Origin: Ectobius pallidus
Taxonomy: Eukaryota; Arthropoda; Insecta; Blattodea; Ectobiidae
DNA length: 64,000 nucleotides
Assembly (NCBI GenBank): GCA_964059195.1
Contig: CAXKWD010000009.1
Location: forward strand, 84,851,432 to 84,915,431
Direction of reading: 5' to 3'
A model generated the notes under the pieces. It was not told where the DNA came from and ran no database searches. It saw only the letters and a list, made by a program, of their open reading frames with translations. Positions 1 to 13,600 of the stretch are shown one piece after another. The translations under genes were made by a program, and so were the position numbers. Within the stretch, counting starts at the first letter, position 1, and each line of letters opens with the position of its first letter.

Positions 1-657
1 TAATATGGAAATTCTGGAAATCCTTGCTATCACATGCCACTTTAAAGAAAGGTAAAAAATGTCTTTTCTATGTTGTGGTGAGTGTTAATTAAAAAAATTA
101 TTTCACAAGGATTCATCACATATTGTCATATTTTACATATATGGTCAGAGATCACAAGCATTCTCTCGCTGAGCCACTCATTGGCTTCTTGCATAAAAAT
201 GGTGAAAATTAATTTTTTTAAAGATGCTAACAGACGAAATTTATTTTATCTCTCTAATTTTATAAATAGATTGATTAATATCTAACATCATAATAGTGAA
301 TGAAAAACCAGCTGTTGTAAATTTAATATTCTGAAAGAATTCAACAAAATAGTACATAACTTTGTATTAGTGGTTATTTGAAGATGATAATTGCTTTCTG
401 AGGTTGTACCCTATTATTATGTTATATTATTTCATCGGATAATAGATCAAATTATTTATCGCTAAGTGGCACTTAGTTTTCAGAAAACAGGTAGCTCCTG
501 GAACTGCCTTGATTATTGCATAAAACCCAATTTTGCAGCTCCTTTCTTCTTATGTTTAGCATTTCATTGCTCTAAGCTCATGATTCATTCACCAAAATAT
601 GCACTGATTTGTTTCTTTCTGTTCGTATCCACTTAATTTTGGCAAGAAGAGGAATTA
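1..657. other. Intron of Bap60, no feature recognised
   Basis: AT-rich sequence upstream of the first visible exon. I found no exon of Bap60 and no transposon end here. Confidence 0.5.
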
Positions 658-1428
658 CCGTATTTACCCAATTACAAGTCACCCTTGAATTTAAGCCGCA
701 CCTGCCTTAAGAGTAAAGTAAAGGGGAAAAGAATTAATTAACCCCAAAGAGAAAAAATATATTGCCTCATTTTCATTATATTAAAGTAATACATTTCTTA
801 GCTGAAAATCGCCTGAAATAAGAAAAAGAAAGTATCAGCTGACTTAAATTATGAAATTCTAATTTTATTTAATATAATTAAATAAAACTGACGGAGAAGA
901 AAACAGAAACCAGTATTATACACTTCATATGACTTTCAGTATTAAATTTTATGCGATTTTTCTGTTTTTCATAACTGCACTTTCAGTTACCAACAGTTTA
1001 AAATTACCATTACTTGTATTCCCTTACGTTATGACATTTTTATTTATTATTATTATTATTAATTTTTTTTACTTTTGAGCAATTCATAATACATGCATAT
1101 GCCATAATACCGCTATCAAAAATGACAAAATACGCAAAAGTGTCATAAAATGAGCATCACTTGCTTACGCAGTTTTATGCATTTCTTACGATGCTTCGAT
1201 TAAAATTGATGTATTTTCAATTAATATATTGATAGTCCTGGAGATTCGAGATAATCAATAACTGGTGGTGCTTGGAGGAGGGGAACCAGCCATGGTGGAT
1301 ATACCGGCTATATTTGTGCATTTTTGCCATTATTGCCTAAAAACACTTGTATGCGATTTTAAGCCGCAGGCATATTTCGCTGGGCTTAATCTAGGGAAAT
1401 GGTGCGGCTTATATTCAGATAAATACGA
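658..1428. mobile_element. pogo/Tigger-like MITE
   Basis: Imperfect terminal inverted repeats: the left end runs CCGTATTTACCC then TTTAAGCCGCACC, and the right end read backwards gives TCGTATTTATCTG then ATAAGCCGCACC. The target duplication is TA (656-657 and 1429-1430). No transposase is recognised in its 771 bp, so it is non-autonomous. Confidence 0.7.
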
Positions 1429-1475
1429 TACTTATTCTTATATCCAACCCTTCAATTACCAACTTTTACTTTAAG

Positions 1476-1649
1476 GTGAAGCGCCCGGGAGACAAGAATG
1501 TGAGATGCACCATCCTCCTTTTGTTGGATTACCAGCCACTTCAGTTCAAACTGGATCCTCGACTGGCACGATTACTGGGTGTCCACACACAGACAAGACC
1601 TGTTATCATCAGTGCACTCTGGCAGTACATCAAGACTCACAAATTGCAG
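1476..1649 (+). CDS. Bap60: Bap60 exon a (start of SWIB domain)
   Basis: Acceptor AG at 1474-1475 and donor GT at 1650-1651; 58 codons, phase 0 at both ends. It reads [19 protein letters not shown] onwards to YIKTHKLQ, the N-terminal half of the SWIB fold. A pogo-like MITE ends only 47 bp upstream. Confidence 0.95.
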
Positions 1650-4600
1650 GTAGAGTTTAACAATAGTTTAAAACTCTACATATATCTTTAGGCTAGATCA
1701 TTGTCAGATAAACCTCTTCTTCAATTCGCTGGGCAGTTATACATTTATCCAGATATTAAATTAGAAATGTACTATAAACTAGTAAAATCAAAATGACAGG
1801 TTTTCATGTTCACTATGTATAACATTTTAATTCGTGCAATAAAAGTTTTCAAGGAATATTCAAGTTATTCAGAATGGCATGAAGTAACTATAGCAGATCA
1901 AAAAGTATTACCTTCATGCTAGATGCTAAAACATGCTGCCATGAGGTCTCCGTTTGGTACTCCATTCTAATGCTTTACTGAGTGAGCCAGAGAGATAAGC
2001 AAACTGGCATTCTGCTTAACGCTGGTCGAGTGCAGATCTGCCAACCTTCTCGGCCTCCAAAGGAGTGCATTTTATTGTTGGCTCTTCCTCGTGACTTCAA
2101 TTTTTTTTCACCAGAAAAAGAAAATGGACTCAATGAGGATGGGGCCTGTACATCGACATGATTTTCCACAAAAAAATACAGCACTTCAAAATATTTAAAA
2201 ATAAATTGATATCTAAGAATAGTTATCTTAAAACTTTGAAGTAAAGACATTACATTATAATTCATCAACGTTTATATTTTCTTCTTTCACATCTAGGAAT
2301 AATATATGGTAGGGTGACCAGATTTATGAGCTTAAAAAACAGAACATTTGACAAAATTTGCCTTAAAAAAACAGGACAAAACAGGGCACTTGGATAACAG
2401 AGTGCAAGCATTCCTTCTAAGTCTTGCAGTTACAATTTAATATTAGATAACGTATTGCTGTAAATGAGACTTCGTTGTTGTCAAATATTGCCATTCTGAA
2501 TTAAAAGCAGTCATATAAATTCAAGCTTTGTCAATCTTTTTTATGACTGAAATTACATTTACAACTGCCAACAATAACATGCCAATGAAATGTAGTAAAA
2601 CTCCGCCTTTCAATATTCAAGCTTTTTAATTATCATATATATTTATTTTTTATGTATCACTGAAGATGACCACAAGCTGGTCGAAATATATATAATTAAA
2701 AAACTTGAATATTGAAAGGCGGAGTTTTACTACATTTCATTGATTAGTAATTCAGTATGAATATTGGAACAATTACGTGTTCAATGGAAAAAACTGAATT
2801 ACACAAGGTGCAACCACTTTGTTTGTTCTGCTAACTTCCTTCAAGAAGGACACTGTTGTTTCAAACTATTAGAGAAAACACATTTTTTAGTACACGCTCT
2901 CTAAAACAGCTGCTTATCGGACTGGTAACACGCCGAAAAGCTGCACTTTAAAGGACAAGGCCGCTAAAAGTGCATTCAAAATGCATTCAAAATGCAATTT
3001 TAGCGGCCTTGTCCTTTAAAGTCGTCATGGCAATCTATAAACAAAACCCAGATGGCATTGACCAGTCACACCAACTTTAACATGGATTTACGCATATAAT
3101 TGGTCATAAAACAACAAATTTAAGCCAACACGTTTCTTTATGATAATCAGAAACTTTACCAGGATTTTTCGCAAAACACGGCAGCCCACTTCATCACATG
3201 ACAACAAATATAAGCCAACAACTTTTCACATCTCGTTCACATAGCTTACATGGATGCACCAGCATTTAACTGCAATATATTCCCTATTCCTTCTGCCGTT
3301 ATGTTGCTGGCACCGGCTCCAATTCAATGTTTTTGACTTGGAGTGAAATTTCCTCGGGATTATAATTCATATTTTCACAAGCTTTTCATAAATACTAGTT
3401 CGTATTTATTATTGTTTACAAATCAGCGACTCATATAACTCATCTATAGCCTACCTCGTTTCGTTTTGGTATGTACGGTTCATTGTTGTCTTGCGTTTGA
3501 GAGGGCCTTGAGAATATGGTTGACTGCCTTTCATTATAATTAATTATATACGGTATTTTTGTTTCATTTCATATAATTTAGAGAGCTATCACTAAAAAAT
3601 ATTGTATGCACCACGTACGCAAAAACTTTAGCGGACTCATCGAGTATTTCAGCCTCGGCTTTCGCCTCGGCCGCTATACTAGATTCGTCCGCTAAAGCGT
3701 TATTTTGCGTACTTGATACATAAATAGCTATTCTCTTCCCCGTATCAGAATGTATCGGTCTGCAAATGACTAACTCACTAATCACTACAGTGGAACCTCG
3801 TTAGCACGTTCCTCATTACTATGTTTTCCCGCATAGTACGTCGGTTTTTGGAAGTCCCGGTCCCAATCTTAATAATTACATGTTTAAATGTTTCTTAACA
3901 CGTTTTGGTTTAGCGCTTAGTACGTTCGTATTTGGCTCGCCAACCACACTTTGCCAAACATAAGCTTTGAAAGCGCATCCGATTGTGTGATCTCTATGTC
4001 AGAATTCTTGTACTCTCTGGTGTCCAAGTCTCAATCTTTGCTCTATGGGACCAATCATCAGCCATTTTGAACCATTGCAGTTTGCTTCTCATTGGTCATT
4101 TGACTTGGTGCCGAGTCAGCTGTTAGGCCGCCATTTTATATTGTGATAATTTTGAAGTAGTGAAATATATTTTAAATTTCTTACGGTTCGTGTGGTGAGG
4201 AGAAGAAAATATTAGAATGTTTGAAGAAATGTATGCCAAAAAAGCAGATCGTGCTTCTCACGTCGGTATTTGATCGAATTTCATTACCAAATTGTGGCTG
4301 TGAACATGACCGTGTACACGACTGTTTTCGGAACTGGCACATGTGAAATTTTGCACAATTACAATATTTCGTGTTTGATAATAGATTGTGGAGTGCAACT
4401 TGTTTCATGTGTGATTTTCAGAATAAAATAGATGCTTTCTTTGTCTTTGTGAATTTCGTCTTGATTTTTCATTAAATATGGCTCCCATACATTCCATCAA
4501 TTTTTGAAAGTTTTTTTTTCCAGATAAAATTGTTAGGCCTATGTATTTGTTTACATAATATAAATCTCTCGTAACAAATGGCTTGGCATAGAAGCACCTG

Positions 4601-7600
4601 TGTATCACTGTGGGTATTTCTGAGCCATTAGGATGCACTTTTGGGTGGTTCTGAGCAACTTAGAAAACATAGGCCTATCTACATATTCCCTACGATTTTT
4701 TATTTTATTTTCAGTAGTACGTTTTCCCGTTTAAGACGTCTATTTTTTTTAGTCCCTAGAAAAACGTCTTAACGAGGTTCCACTGTATAACTGTGCAAAA
4801 TGAGAGTGCTCTCTCAATGCCGTGGCGTAGGCCGACACCGCTGACTTCGACTTGCGACTGCAGAATGAAGAAGAGAAAGCGGAAACAAGATGTGCTATCT
4901 GGTGGTAACCAAGTGAGTTATTGTGGGGGGGGGGGGTGGGAACTGTGTTTTACTTTCTGAATCTACATGCATCCTCTCCTCTTGAGAAAAGCATTTATAA
5001 TTTAAAATTGTTAAAAATAATAATCTGTCAAATAGAAGTAGGATATTTGAAGAAATAAATTGGATACATTGAACAGACATTTGTTGCAAGTTTTGAAAAA
5101 ACAGGACAATTGGTGTCCCATTAAAAATTTGTCGGGACACCAGGGCAGTTACCTAGTCACCCTATATATGGATAGTCCTTTCAACCTAAGAACTGAAGCT
5201 GAAGTAAACCATAAACAGTATTGAAGAAGATGTACTACTCAACTCCACTATAATAAGTTATCACTTACACTCTTGGGAAAATACAATGAAACCTGTCTGT
5301 AACGGAATTGCACGGTACCATAATTGTTTTCCGCTATAGGCAGGATTCCGGTGAGTAAAGGTTACATAAAGAAATACTAATAATTAGGCCTACTTACATT
5401 TTGATATGCGTTGGGGCTGATTTTTACTTATAAACAATGGTCCATAAATACAGTCCATTTTTCCTTTTTGGATGGTGTTGCCACTTAACCATTGTTCCCG
5501 TAGTTCCCATCTTTTCTTTAGAATTTCGTAAACTTGAGTCTTGCCAACATTAAATTTAGTCACAATCTGTTTTACCATCAACTTATCGTTTTCACTCGCA
5601 TCAATGACTCATATTTTCATATTTAAATCTAAAACTACACGTTTCTGTCTGCCATTTTGAAGACACTATTACTACCTTAATGAACTTAATGACAGCACAG
5701 TAACAGAAACGCGGTTTCTATGCGTACATCACTTATTGTTTTCCTGGTATAGTGACCTATCTTACATTCTTGACCACAGGATTTCCCACAGTTTTCCCTC
5801 CCATGTTCTAAAGAGTACCGTTACACCTTACGGTCAACCATCCACGCGACAAAAGTGACAGGCCATTGGAATGCAAGGATGCCCAAAGACTTTTCGTTAC
5901 TTACTAGGGTTGTCCAAGTAATTTAGAATGTGTTTTCCTGTTTCACAGTACTGGTATTTACTGGGTTCAAAACCAAACATTTTCCGTTAAAGCCGCAAAT
6001 TCGGCTTCCGTTTCTGCATCAGACGGATTCCGGTAATTACAGGAAAATTTATATGTATAATACATCGTAACTTACGGGACCAGGAAATTTTTCCAATGGA
6101 GACAGTATTCCGGTTCATAAAGGTTCCACTGATGGCAGGTTTTACTGTACCTACATTAAAAGAAAAATAGAAACAACTTCATAAATTTTGAAATTCCAAA
6201 GGACGACGACCTCATCACTAAGTCGGTACATCTATCAGTGTTCCACAAACTCAGCAATTGACAACTGATGATGCAGATGAATTTCTGTGATACACATTCT
6301 TTGCAAGTGTTAACTTGGAGTTTACTAACTGTGGTTCCTGCAAATTAGTATTTGTGTAAATAATAACCGCTAACCATTATGTCTGTCTCACTCTAGCACA
6401 CTACTCATATGATCTGAGAATGAGACATGTAGTTTAGCTTCAGTTCTAGAGTAAATGGACTAGTTGCAAAAAATCCAGGTTATCCCTTACAATACTAATT
6501 GTTGATGATAATTAACTAGGTAGTGAACCTTGATGCTATTTAGATGTGTGAACAAGTCAGTTTAAAAATTCATTCTTTTCTTCTTTCATGATGTTTTAAG
6601 ATAAAGATAACAAATAATAACTTTTTTTTTCTTCAGGATGCTCATGAGAGGGAATTTATTAATTGTGACAAGTATCTGGAGCAGATCTTCTCTTGCCCAA
6701 GAATGAAATTTGCAGAAATTCCTCAGCGACTCAACCCATTGCTCCACCCTCCAGATCCAATTGTTATAAACCACATTATCAGGTGAGTTAAGTATAGCGC
6801 TATTGCAATCTTAATAGAACACTCTAAATTTTTTTTTTTAAATCCTAGTTCTCTTTATTTTTATTTATGATATATTTCAGTGATATTCAATCTTTTTCCA
6901 TCTTGTACCCCTAGAAATACCTACCAACTCAATTGCATGCTACCAAAATTTTCTTTTTCTGGCATTTTAATTTCATTGATGGAATTCATTGGCTATCCAT
7001 CAGTTCATCCATGAGTTCAGATGAGTTTGCTCTGGTTTCCATCGACTGGCATCGGTTTCATCGTACTTGAACGTCCGATGGATCAGATGAATCTCCGCCA
7101 TTATGACGAATTGACAATTCAAATTTATGTAATGGAGACAGCGCATATAAGATTCATAATTACATAACGTAGACTAAATTACAGACACATAATTAATAGT
7201 TAAACTTATTTTTGAGGAGTCATTATCCAATCAATTCCTCATAAAGGGCTAAAACTGAAAGAGAAAGAAGCAAAGACAGTATATTAGTTTGCAGTCATGG
7301 TAAATTCTTATAATGGCATGCATTTTAAGTCACACTTAAGTTATTTCGGTTTTTGTTGAAATTGTTAAAATGATAAAATATAGACCATACAAAATAATAG
7401 TACTGTAGTACTGTAATACTACAGTACTGTCTAAATAGCCTACTGTTATAAACCAATTTTATCTAATAAATACCAACGAGTCTGTCTTAGCGATAAAATG
7501 TTAATTTAATGTAGATTCACTTTTGTTTGTTTTATTTAATATATCATTATTATAATGAGTTTCCATTGTATTTAATGTAAATACAAATCAATCATTAGAC

Positions 7601-10600
7601 ATATATGTTTTTAGGTGGGAAAATAAACCAGAGTTACCAATAATACCATCGCTAATATTTTACAATTTTGTATGTAGGGTCATTCCATGTCAAATCAACC
7701 AATTCTACTATGAGATTTGAATCTTGACCTCTCAGATTTGTATGATTTTTTTCTCAGGTATTGTACCCCCCAAATCTAGTTTAAATTTCAAATTTCAAAT
7801 TTTTTTGACTTTTGGTTTGTGAGTTACAAGCGTTTAAAAATCCAAAAAACCACGGTTTTCTATTGCTTTAAGATTATTATAAAATGCTATAGCTCAAAAA
7901 CTATACCACCTAGAGAGCTCAAACTTGCACCATTTTTTCATCTGAAAATTCCCTTTCATTTGATGTATCACACAGCTATGTTTCTTAATTTTTTAAATGT
8001 TAAAAAAGTTTCCAAAAAACTTTTTTTGAAATTTCCAAAATACGTACCCTCGGATTTTTTTGGAAAAATTATATGTGTTGTCCACACTAATTGACTACAT
8101 GCATGCAAAATTTCAAGATGGGATCTCAACGGGTTCTTATTTTTTTTAAAATTTTACTACCAGAATACATGCTAGTGAGGTGTATAGCGGACTATTTCTA
8201 GGCTATGAATACTAAGGTACATAGGCTAATTCTACCAAACCTAGCATTCATATGTAACATTTCCCTCTTATTGTTTGTTAATTAAATGATATGTAGTGTT
8301 GTTTTTAATTTAATTTTCATGATACCTGTAACTAAGTTATACATAAGAACGAAGAATAAATTTTAATTTATATACAACATGCTAATAGTGAAATTTTGAA
8401 CAAAGTCACTCATCTTGAATCACTCAAAACTCCTAGTAATATCAACTCATATAGTTATAAATGGTAGAGGTTATATTTTGATTGGTTTTCCAGTATTATT
8501 TGTAGCCTAATAATTTACAAAGAGTCCCAAATAAAAGAAATGCGTAAAAGTTGTTTCACCTTGTGAAAAAGTTTAACTTGTTGATATTTGCTTGGATAGA
8601 ACTGTATTTCTTAGAATAATAGGTATTTAAAACTTTAAAAGTTTTCACTGAGGGTAACACAATTTAAAGAGTGTATATTCTTCCTGTTGCTGTAGTTGGA
8701 TCCACTGTTTGCAAAAGAGTGTTTCCTGGGACATTTAATAAATCCCTTGGTTGGACCTTTTGGGTGTAAAAAATTTATTCAGTACATACCATTGTATTTT
8801 TCTTCAATGCATCCCAGCCACCAAGAGTCATCACATGCTATTCCAAATCTGATGGTGTTATTTGATTCTCTGTTGTCACACATTCAAGAGATTCATCAAG
8901 GCTTGACAGTAATTTGACTCTCTGTGTGGGGTTTATATGAGTGAAACTTTTGTGTTCCCACAATCGCTTTTGATTTAACTGAGCCGAGAAAGTAATCATT
9001 CTTTAGTCTCTTCGTAAGTCTTCTGTTGTGCAATATTCAAAGTCAATGTTTTTTATATTTTCCAAGGCAAATTCATAAAGTTCTTTGGGTGTTAAAATTT
9101 GTTGGTCATATGGCCTTTGTAAGCTGGCTAAAAGCTAGCCACTTAACAGTCCCGCCAAGACCATCACATGCACTCTTGCCATGGGATGTTGCAAAGAACT
9201 CCCACTCGGCCTCAACTTCAAAATCTGTTTTATGCAAGCATAAATTAAGGAAGTTTTTCTTATTCTTATACTGGGCAGTGCTCCCATCAGAAAAGTAAGT
9301 GATCTTTTTAAGTGAAAAAGGCAAGGTTTGCTTTAAAATTTCTAGCAGTTTTTTCTGGAGTACATAGAAAGCGACTGTATGTTTCCCCTCCCATTTGTAA
9401 TATATGATGAAAGGATGCAGTGTAGCTTGGCAGGTAGTCCAGTGGAATGATTGTATTTTGGCTTGTACGGCGAAAGAGTAGTTTTCTGCAAAATCACAAT
9501 TTACTACTACATGGCCTTCAGTTAAATTTTCCTTGATTTCGCTTTAGTATTCTTTCTGCTGACTAGCTATAAATGAATGAGTTTTGAACTTTGTTAGTGT
9601 GTCCAAAAACTCATCTATAAAGTCATTGCTACGTTTTACTACAGTTTCCATCACATACCTATCTACAGTTACCCACTTTTTCATTGAACTTTGTATTCAA
9701 TAATTCTTGAAGTCTAGGAACACCAGGTCATTCTTTACAAACATTCATAAAACAATGTTGAGATGGTGGATTGCACATCATCTTGACCAGATAGGAGTGA
9801 TAAGATTTCAACCCCATCCAATACAAAATTTTGCATTTTTGCACCGTACATCATTAGCATAATGTTTTGGTGTAAGATACACACACAGACAGTATGTGTG
9901 CCACTTTTTCCAGCCAGGATACAGTTCTTCGGCCTCAGGTCACAAAACTTTGAAAAACCAATTCTGTTTGCTGGGAATTTTTCCTTAAATAATTGGTATA
10001 TTTCTTGCAAATTTGCCAACACTAGTTTCTTTTGTACCTAGATCTTTCCATCTTTATTTCTGATCACACAATTTTTTTCCCTGGCATCATTCTACTAATG
10101 TTGTCAGAATTGTAGAAGTCTTTTACAGAGTCAGCCTAGAAATAGTCCGCTGTACACCTCACTAGCATGTAATCTCGTAGTCAAATATTCTTTTAAACAA
10201 GAACCCGTTGAGATCCCATCTTAAAATTTTGCATGCATGTAGTCAATTAGAGTGGACAACACATATAATTTTTCCAAAAAAATCCGAGGGTACGTATTTT
10301 GGAAATTTCAAAAAAAGTTTTTTGGAATCTTTTTTTAACATTTCAAAAATTAAGAAACATAGCCATGTGATACATCACATTAAAGGGAATTTTCTGAGGA
10401 AAAAAATGGTGCAAGTTTGAGCTCTCTAGGTGATATAGTTTTTGAACTATAGCATTTTATAATAATCTTATAGCGATAGAAAACCATAGTTTTTTGGATT
10501 TTTCAACCCTTGTAACTCACAAACCAAAAGTCAGAAAAATTTGAAATTTTAGATTTAAACTAGTTTTGGGGAGTACAATACCTGAAAAAAAAATCATACA

Positions 10601-13600
10601 AATCTGAGAGGTCAAGGTTTAGACTGTTGGTTGATTTGACATGGAATGACCCTGTAGTTACTATGTTGGCGCTCCCGAAAAACATCGGTTTGGTCAATAA
10701 ATGGTTTTTAAATTCATCAGTCATCATGAATCCATCGAGAAAAATTGCAAAATCCAGCCTTCCAGTCGGTGGAATCCATTGTTCATCAGTCCGATGAATT
10801 TAAAAACTCGTCTGAAGTGATGGAAATTCAGAATCTTGCACCCGATTATATCCGTATTCTGCTTACAAAGGGTTAAAATTTATATAATACTATTATTGTT
10901 AATGAAAACTAGGGTACGAGAATAACACATGTTATGACAATTTATTAGAATTTACAGCCTATTGCATGTCTTGGTTCCAATTAACATGGATAATCAGGAG
11001 TTTGCAGTATTTTTACAACTCCTTTTGCTGTAATGTTACCCTCCTTTAAATTTAAAAGTTTGTATTAACTTGTAAATTTTTGGGAGGACTTGACCCTGTA
11101 TGTGTATTCTCATATTTCCAGTAGGCCTACATGTGAACATAGCCTTAGGATTGTGATACATAAGTAAATGAGGGGGAGGGTTATAATATAGATAATACAG
11201 TTTATATTTCAAAAAACTGGTCGGAACGTTCACAGTGGAGTGTAACAACATTTGAAAATGATGCGAGTTGACTACACACTATTTTCTCCACTTACCAAAT
11301 TTTTTTGGTAGAACATGTTTTGCATATGTTCATATGCATCCTCAACTACTTGTCAACTGCCGAGCCTTGCTTGCTAGGAGAATCTCCATGAGTCCCCGGT
11401 GGCGGTTTTATGTATTTCCTGATCAAATTATCAATCTTCAGGGGAGAAAAAACGAAACATAACCTCAAAATCGACAATAGAAGGGTCACGAAACATAACC
11501 TCACAATCGTCAATGGAAAAATCACGTAACATAACCACAAAATTCCAAAACACAGACATTACAAGTGGTTCAGCAGATGATAATTTGATCAGGAAATACA
11601 TAAAACCGCCACCAGGGACTCATGGAGATCCTCCTAGCAAGCAAGGCTAGGCAGTTGACAAGTAGTTGAGGATGCATATGAACATATGCGAAACATGTTC
11701 TACCAAAAAAATTTGGTAAGTGGAGAAAATAGTGTGTAGTCAACTCGCATCATTTTCAAATAGATAATACAGGTTCTTCTACTCGAAAGAAAAATAATTA
11801 TTCAAGAAGAAAGAAGTAGCTTTCCATTTCTTCAAAAGAAATTACCTTCTTTACGGTCCATCTAGTGATTCAATCAGTATGCATGGGATTTCTATGCCCG
11901 AGACTGCTGGTTCTATCTCAGCCCAGATGGGTGGCATTTTTTGTAAATAAACGTAACAGTCCTATGTCCTATGTGTATTTATAGGCGTGTGAAAGAACTT
12001 CTGTGTGTAACTATAAAATTCTAGCACATTGTCATTGGTCTAAGTTGAAATACATAAATAACCATGAAACCAACAGCTAACCTTCCGTGTAAAATTATTC
12101 AATTTCTACAAAATATATGTCGTAATTTTTTTACCTGATAAATATATAGCTTGACTTTTAAAAGTGCTAACTAAGAGAAACATTTTGATCATAATTTCTT
12201 TCCAGTGTGGAGGGAGCTGAACAAAAGCAAACTGCATGCTATGATATTGATGTGGAAGTTGATGATACTCTGAAAACACAGATGAACAACTTCCTTCTAT
12301 CCACAGCAAGCCAACAAGAAATCCAAGTAAGTGTAGACTGCATTTATATATGAATTTATTTATTTTACAAATTGCAAAATTCTGTTACATAAAGTGTAAT
12401 TTCTAACCTCTGTCCAAAAAAGTGAATTTTGTGTTCAGGGGAGATTTAGTGTGTACTAGATTGAACTAAAATGTTCACAGATACAAAAAATGTTAATAGT
12501 ACAATGATGAAGGGAAGAAACTGCAATTTACGTACTTAAAGGAAGCTATTGCTATAATGGATGATACCTTAAAATTGAATTTTGAAAACTTACAAATTTA
12601 CCAACGCTTGCATAATAGATGCATAATAAACTGGGGAATGTACGATATTCAGTGATCATGATACACTCCTTTTCTCTTTACGTTAGCTTGTGAAATAGTG
12701 TGTAATTTCACAGATTTCTTATTTTATCCACAGAAGTTTGCTCTTTTGTTTGAAGGTGGCTCTCTTTTTATTTTTAATTTATTTTCAATCATTCAGCTTA
12801 TTATTACTCAGATAGGCGATGACCACTGAATATTTTTAACAGTATGATTAATAGTAATTTCGTTTGAATTTCTTGTCATTGGTATATTATATTTTTCTTT
12901 CATTTTGCATATTTTTTTGCAACAAACTGAGTTTATATAATAGTCACTGTTCTACCAAAACCACGAATCAGCCTTTTTACTTTATCAAAAAATACAGTCC
13001 CTAAACATTTTTAATTAGGAAGGTTTGTAGCTACAAGGCATTTTACACAGAGTAATGCATTCAGTGTTGGCAATTCTGCAAGAGAATGGCGCACCAAATG
13101 CCAGAAGAGTCTGTTAGTATCAATATTTTGTCTTCCTGCAGAGCATATCTTTTGAATTTAGTGTGATATTTCATTGTTTGCAAGCCTTATTATTGATAGT
13201 AATAATGGCTAGTGGTTCATTGCATGAACCCTTATAGGCTGCGTGAATAATTATTTTGAGAAAGAGAGAGACAATGGAGACCTCTTTTGCCTGTTATGAG
13301 AGTGTTAGATAGAGTTTGTGATGCTTTGAATGTGAGGAGAATAACAAAAATGCCACTTGACCTTAATACACTGTCTGCAGATCTATACTCCTGGAAAACA
13401 AAGACCACAACCCAGCCCTAAAAATAGTTGATTTCAGATGGATGCAGTATTGTATTAGGAGGGAATTTCCCACTCGTGAGAAACTTCTTGTTACAGTGAA
13501 AGAAGCTGACTTATTCAATGGTGGAGAAATCAGCCTAAGCCAAGTGCTGAAAGAACTTGATTTTAGTTTTAATATATTTGTGTGCACACAACATTGTGAA

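Larger units (their letters stand above)
2310..5163. mobile_element. hAT-like element, interrupted by a nested Tigger
   Basis: Ends are TAGGGTGACCAG at the left and GTCACCCT at the right, flanked by the 8-bp duplication ATATATGG (2302-2309 and 5164-5171). The 8-bp duplication is the hAT hallmark. It contains a palindrome with a hammerhead-like core, a perfect 24-bp-arm palindrome, and a complete Tigger (3788-4785). An open frame on the minus strand is split by that Tigger. No recognisable transposase. Confidence 0.7.
11201..11759. mobile_element. Palindromic Penelope-like/hammerhead element
   Basis: Flanked by a perfect 13-bp direct repeat, ATAGATAATACAG (11188-11200 and 11760-11772). A tail of about 50 bp precedes two inverted arms of about 175 bp (11252-11430 and 11582-11759), separated by a 150-bp spacer with three short direct repeats (ACATAACC words). 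Each arm carries a hammerhead-like fold. No coding capacity. Assignment to Penelope-like elements is inferred. Confidence 0.75.

Noticed and set aside
7819..10420. Open frames within the two long inverted arms
   Set aside because: They are AT-rich text in the terminal repeats, mirrored in each other, with no protein similarity.
11268..11540. CRISPR-like short repeats (ACATAACC words near 11456-11532)
   Set aside because: Three short imperfect direct repeats within a transposon spacer in a eukaryotic intron; spacing and length do not fit CRISPR.
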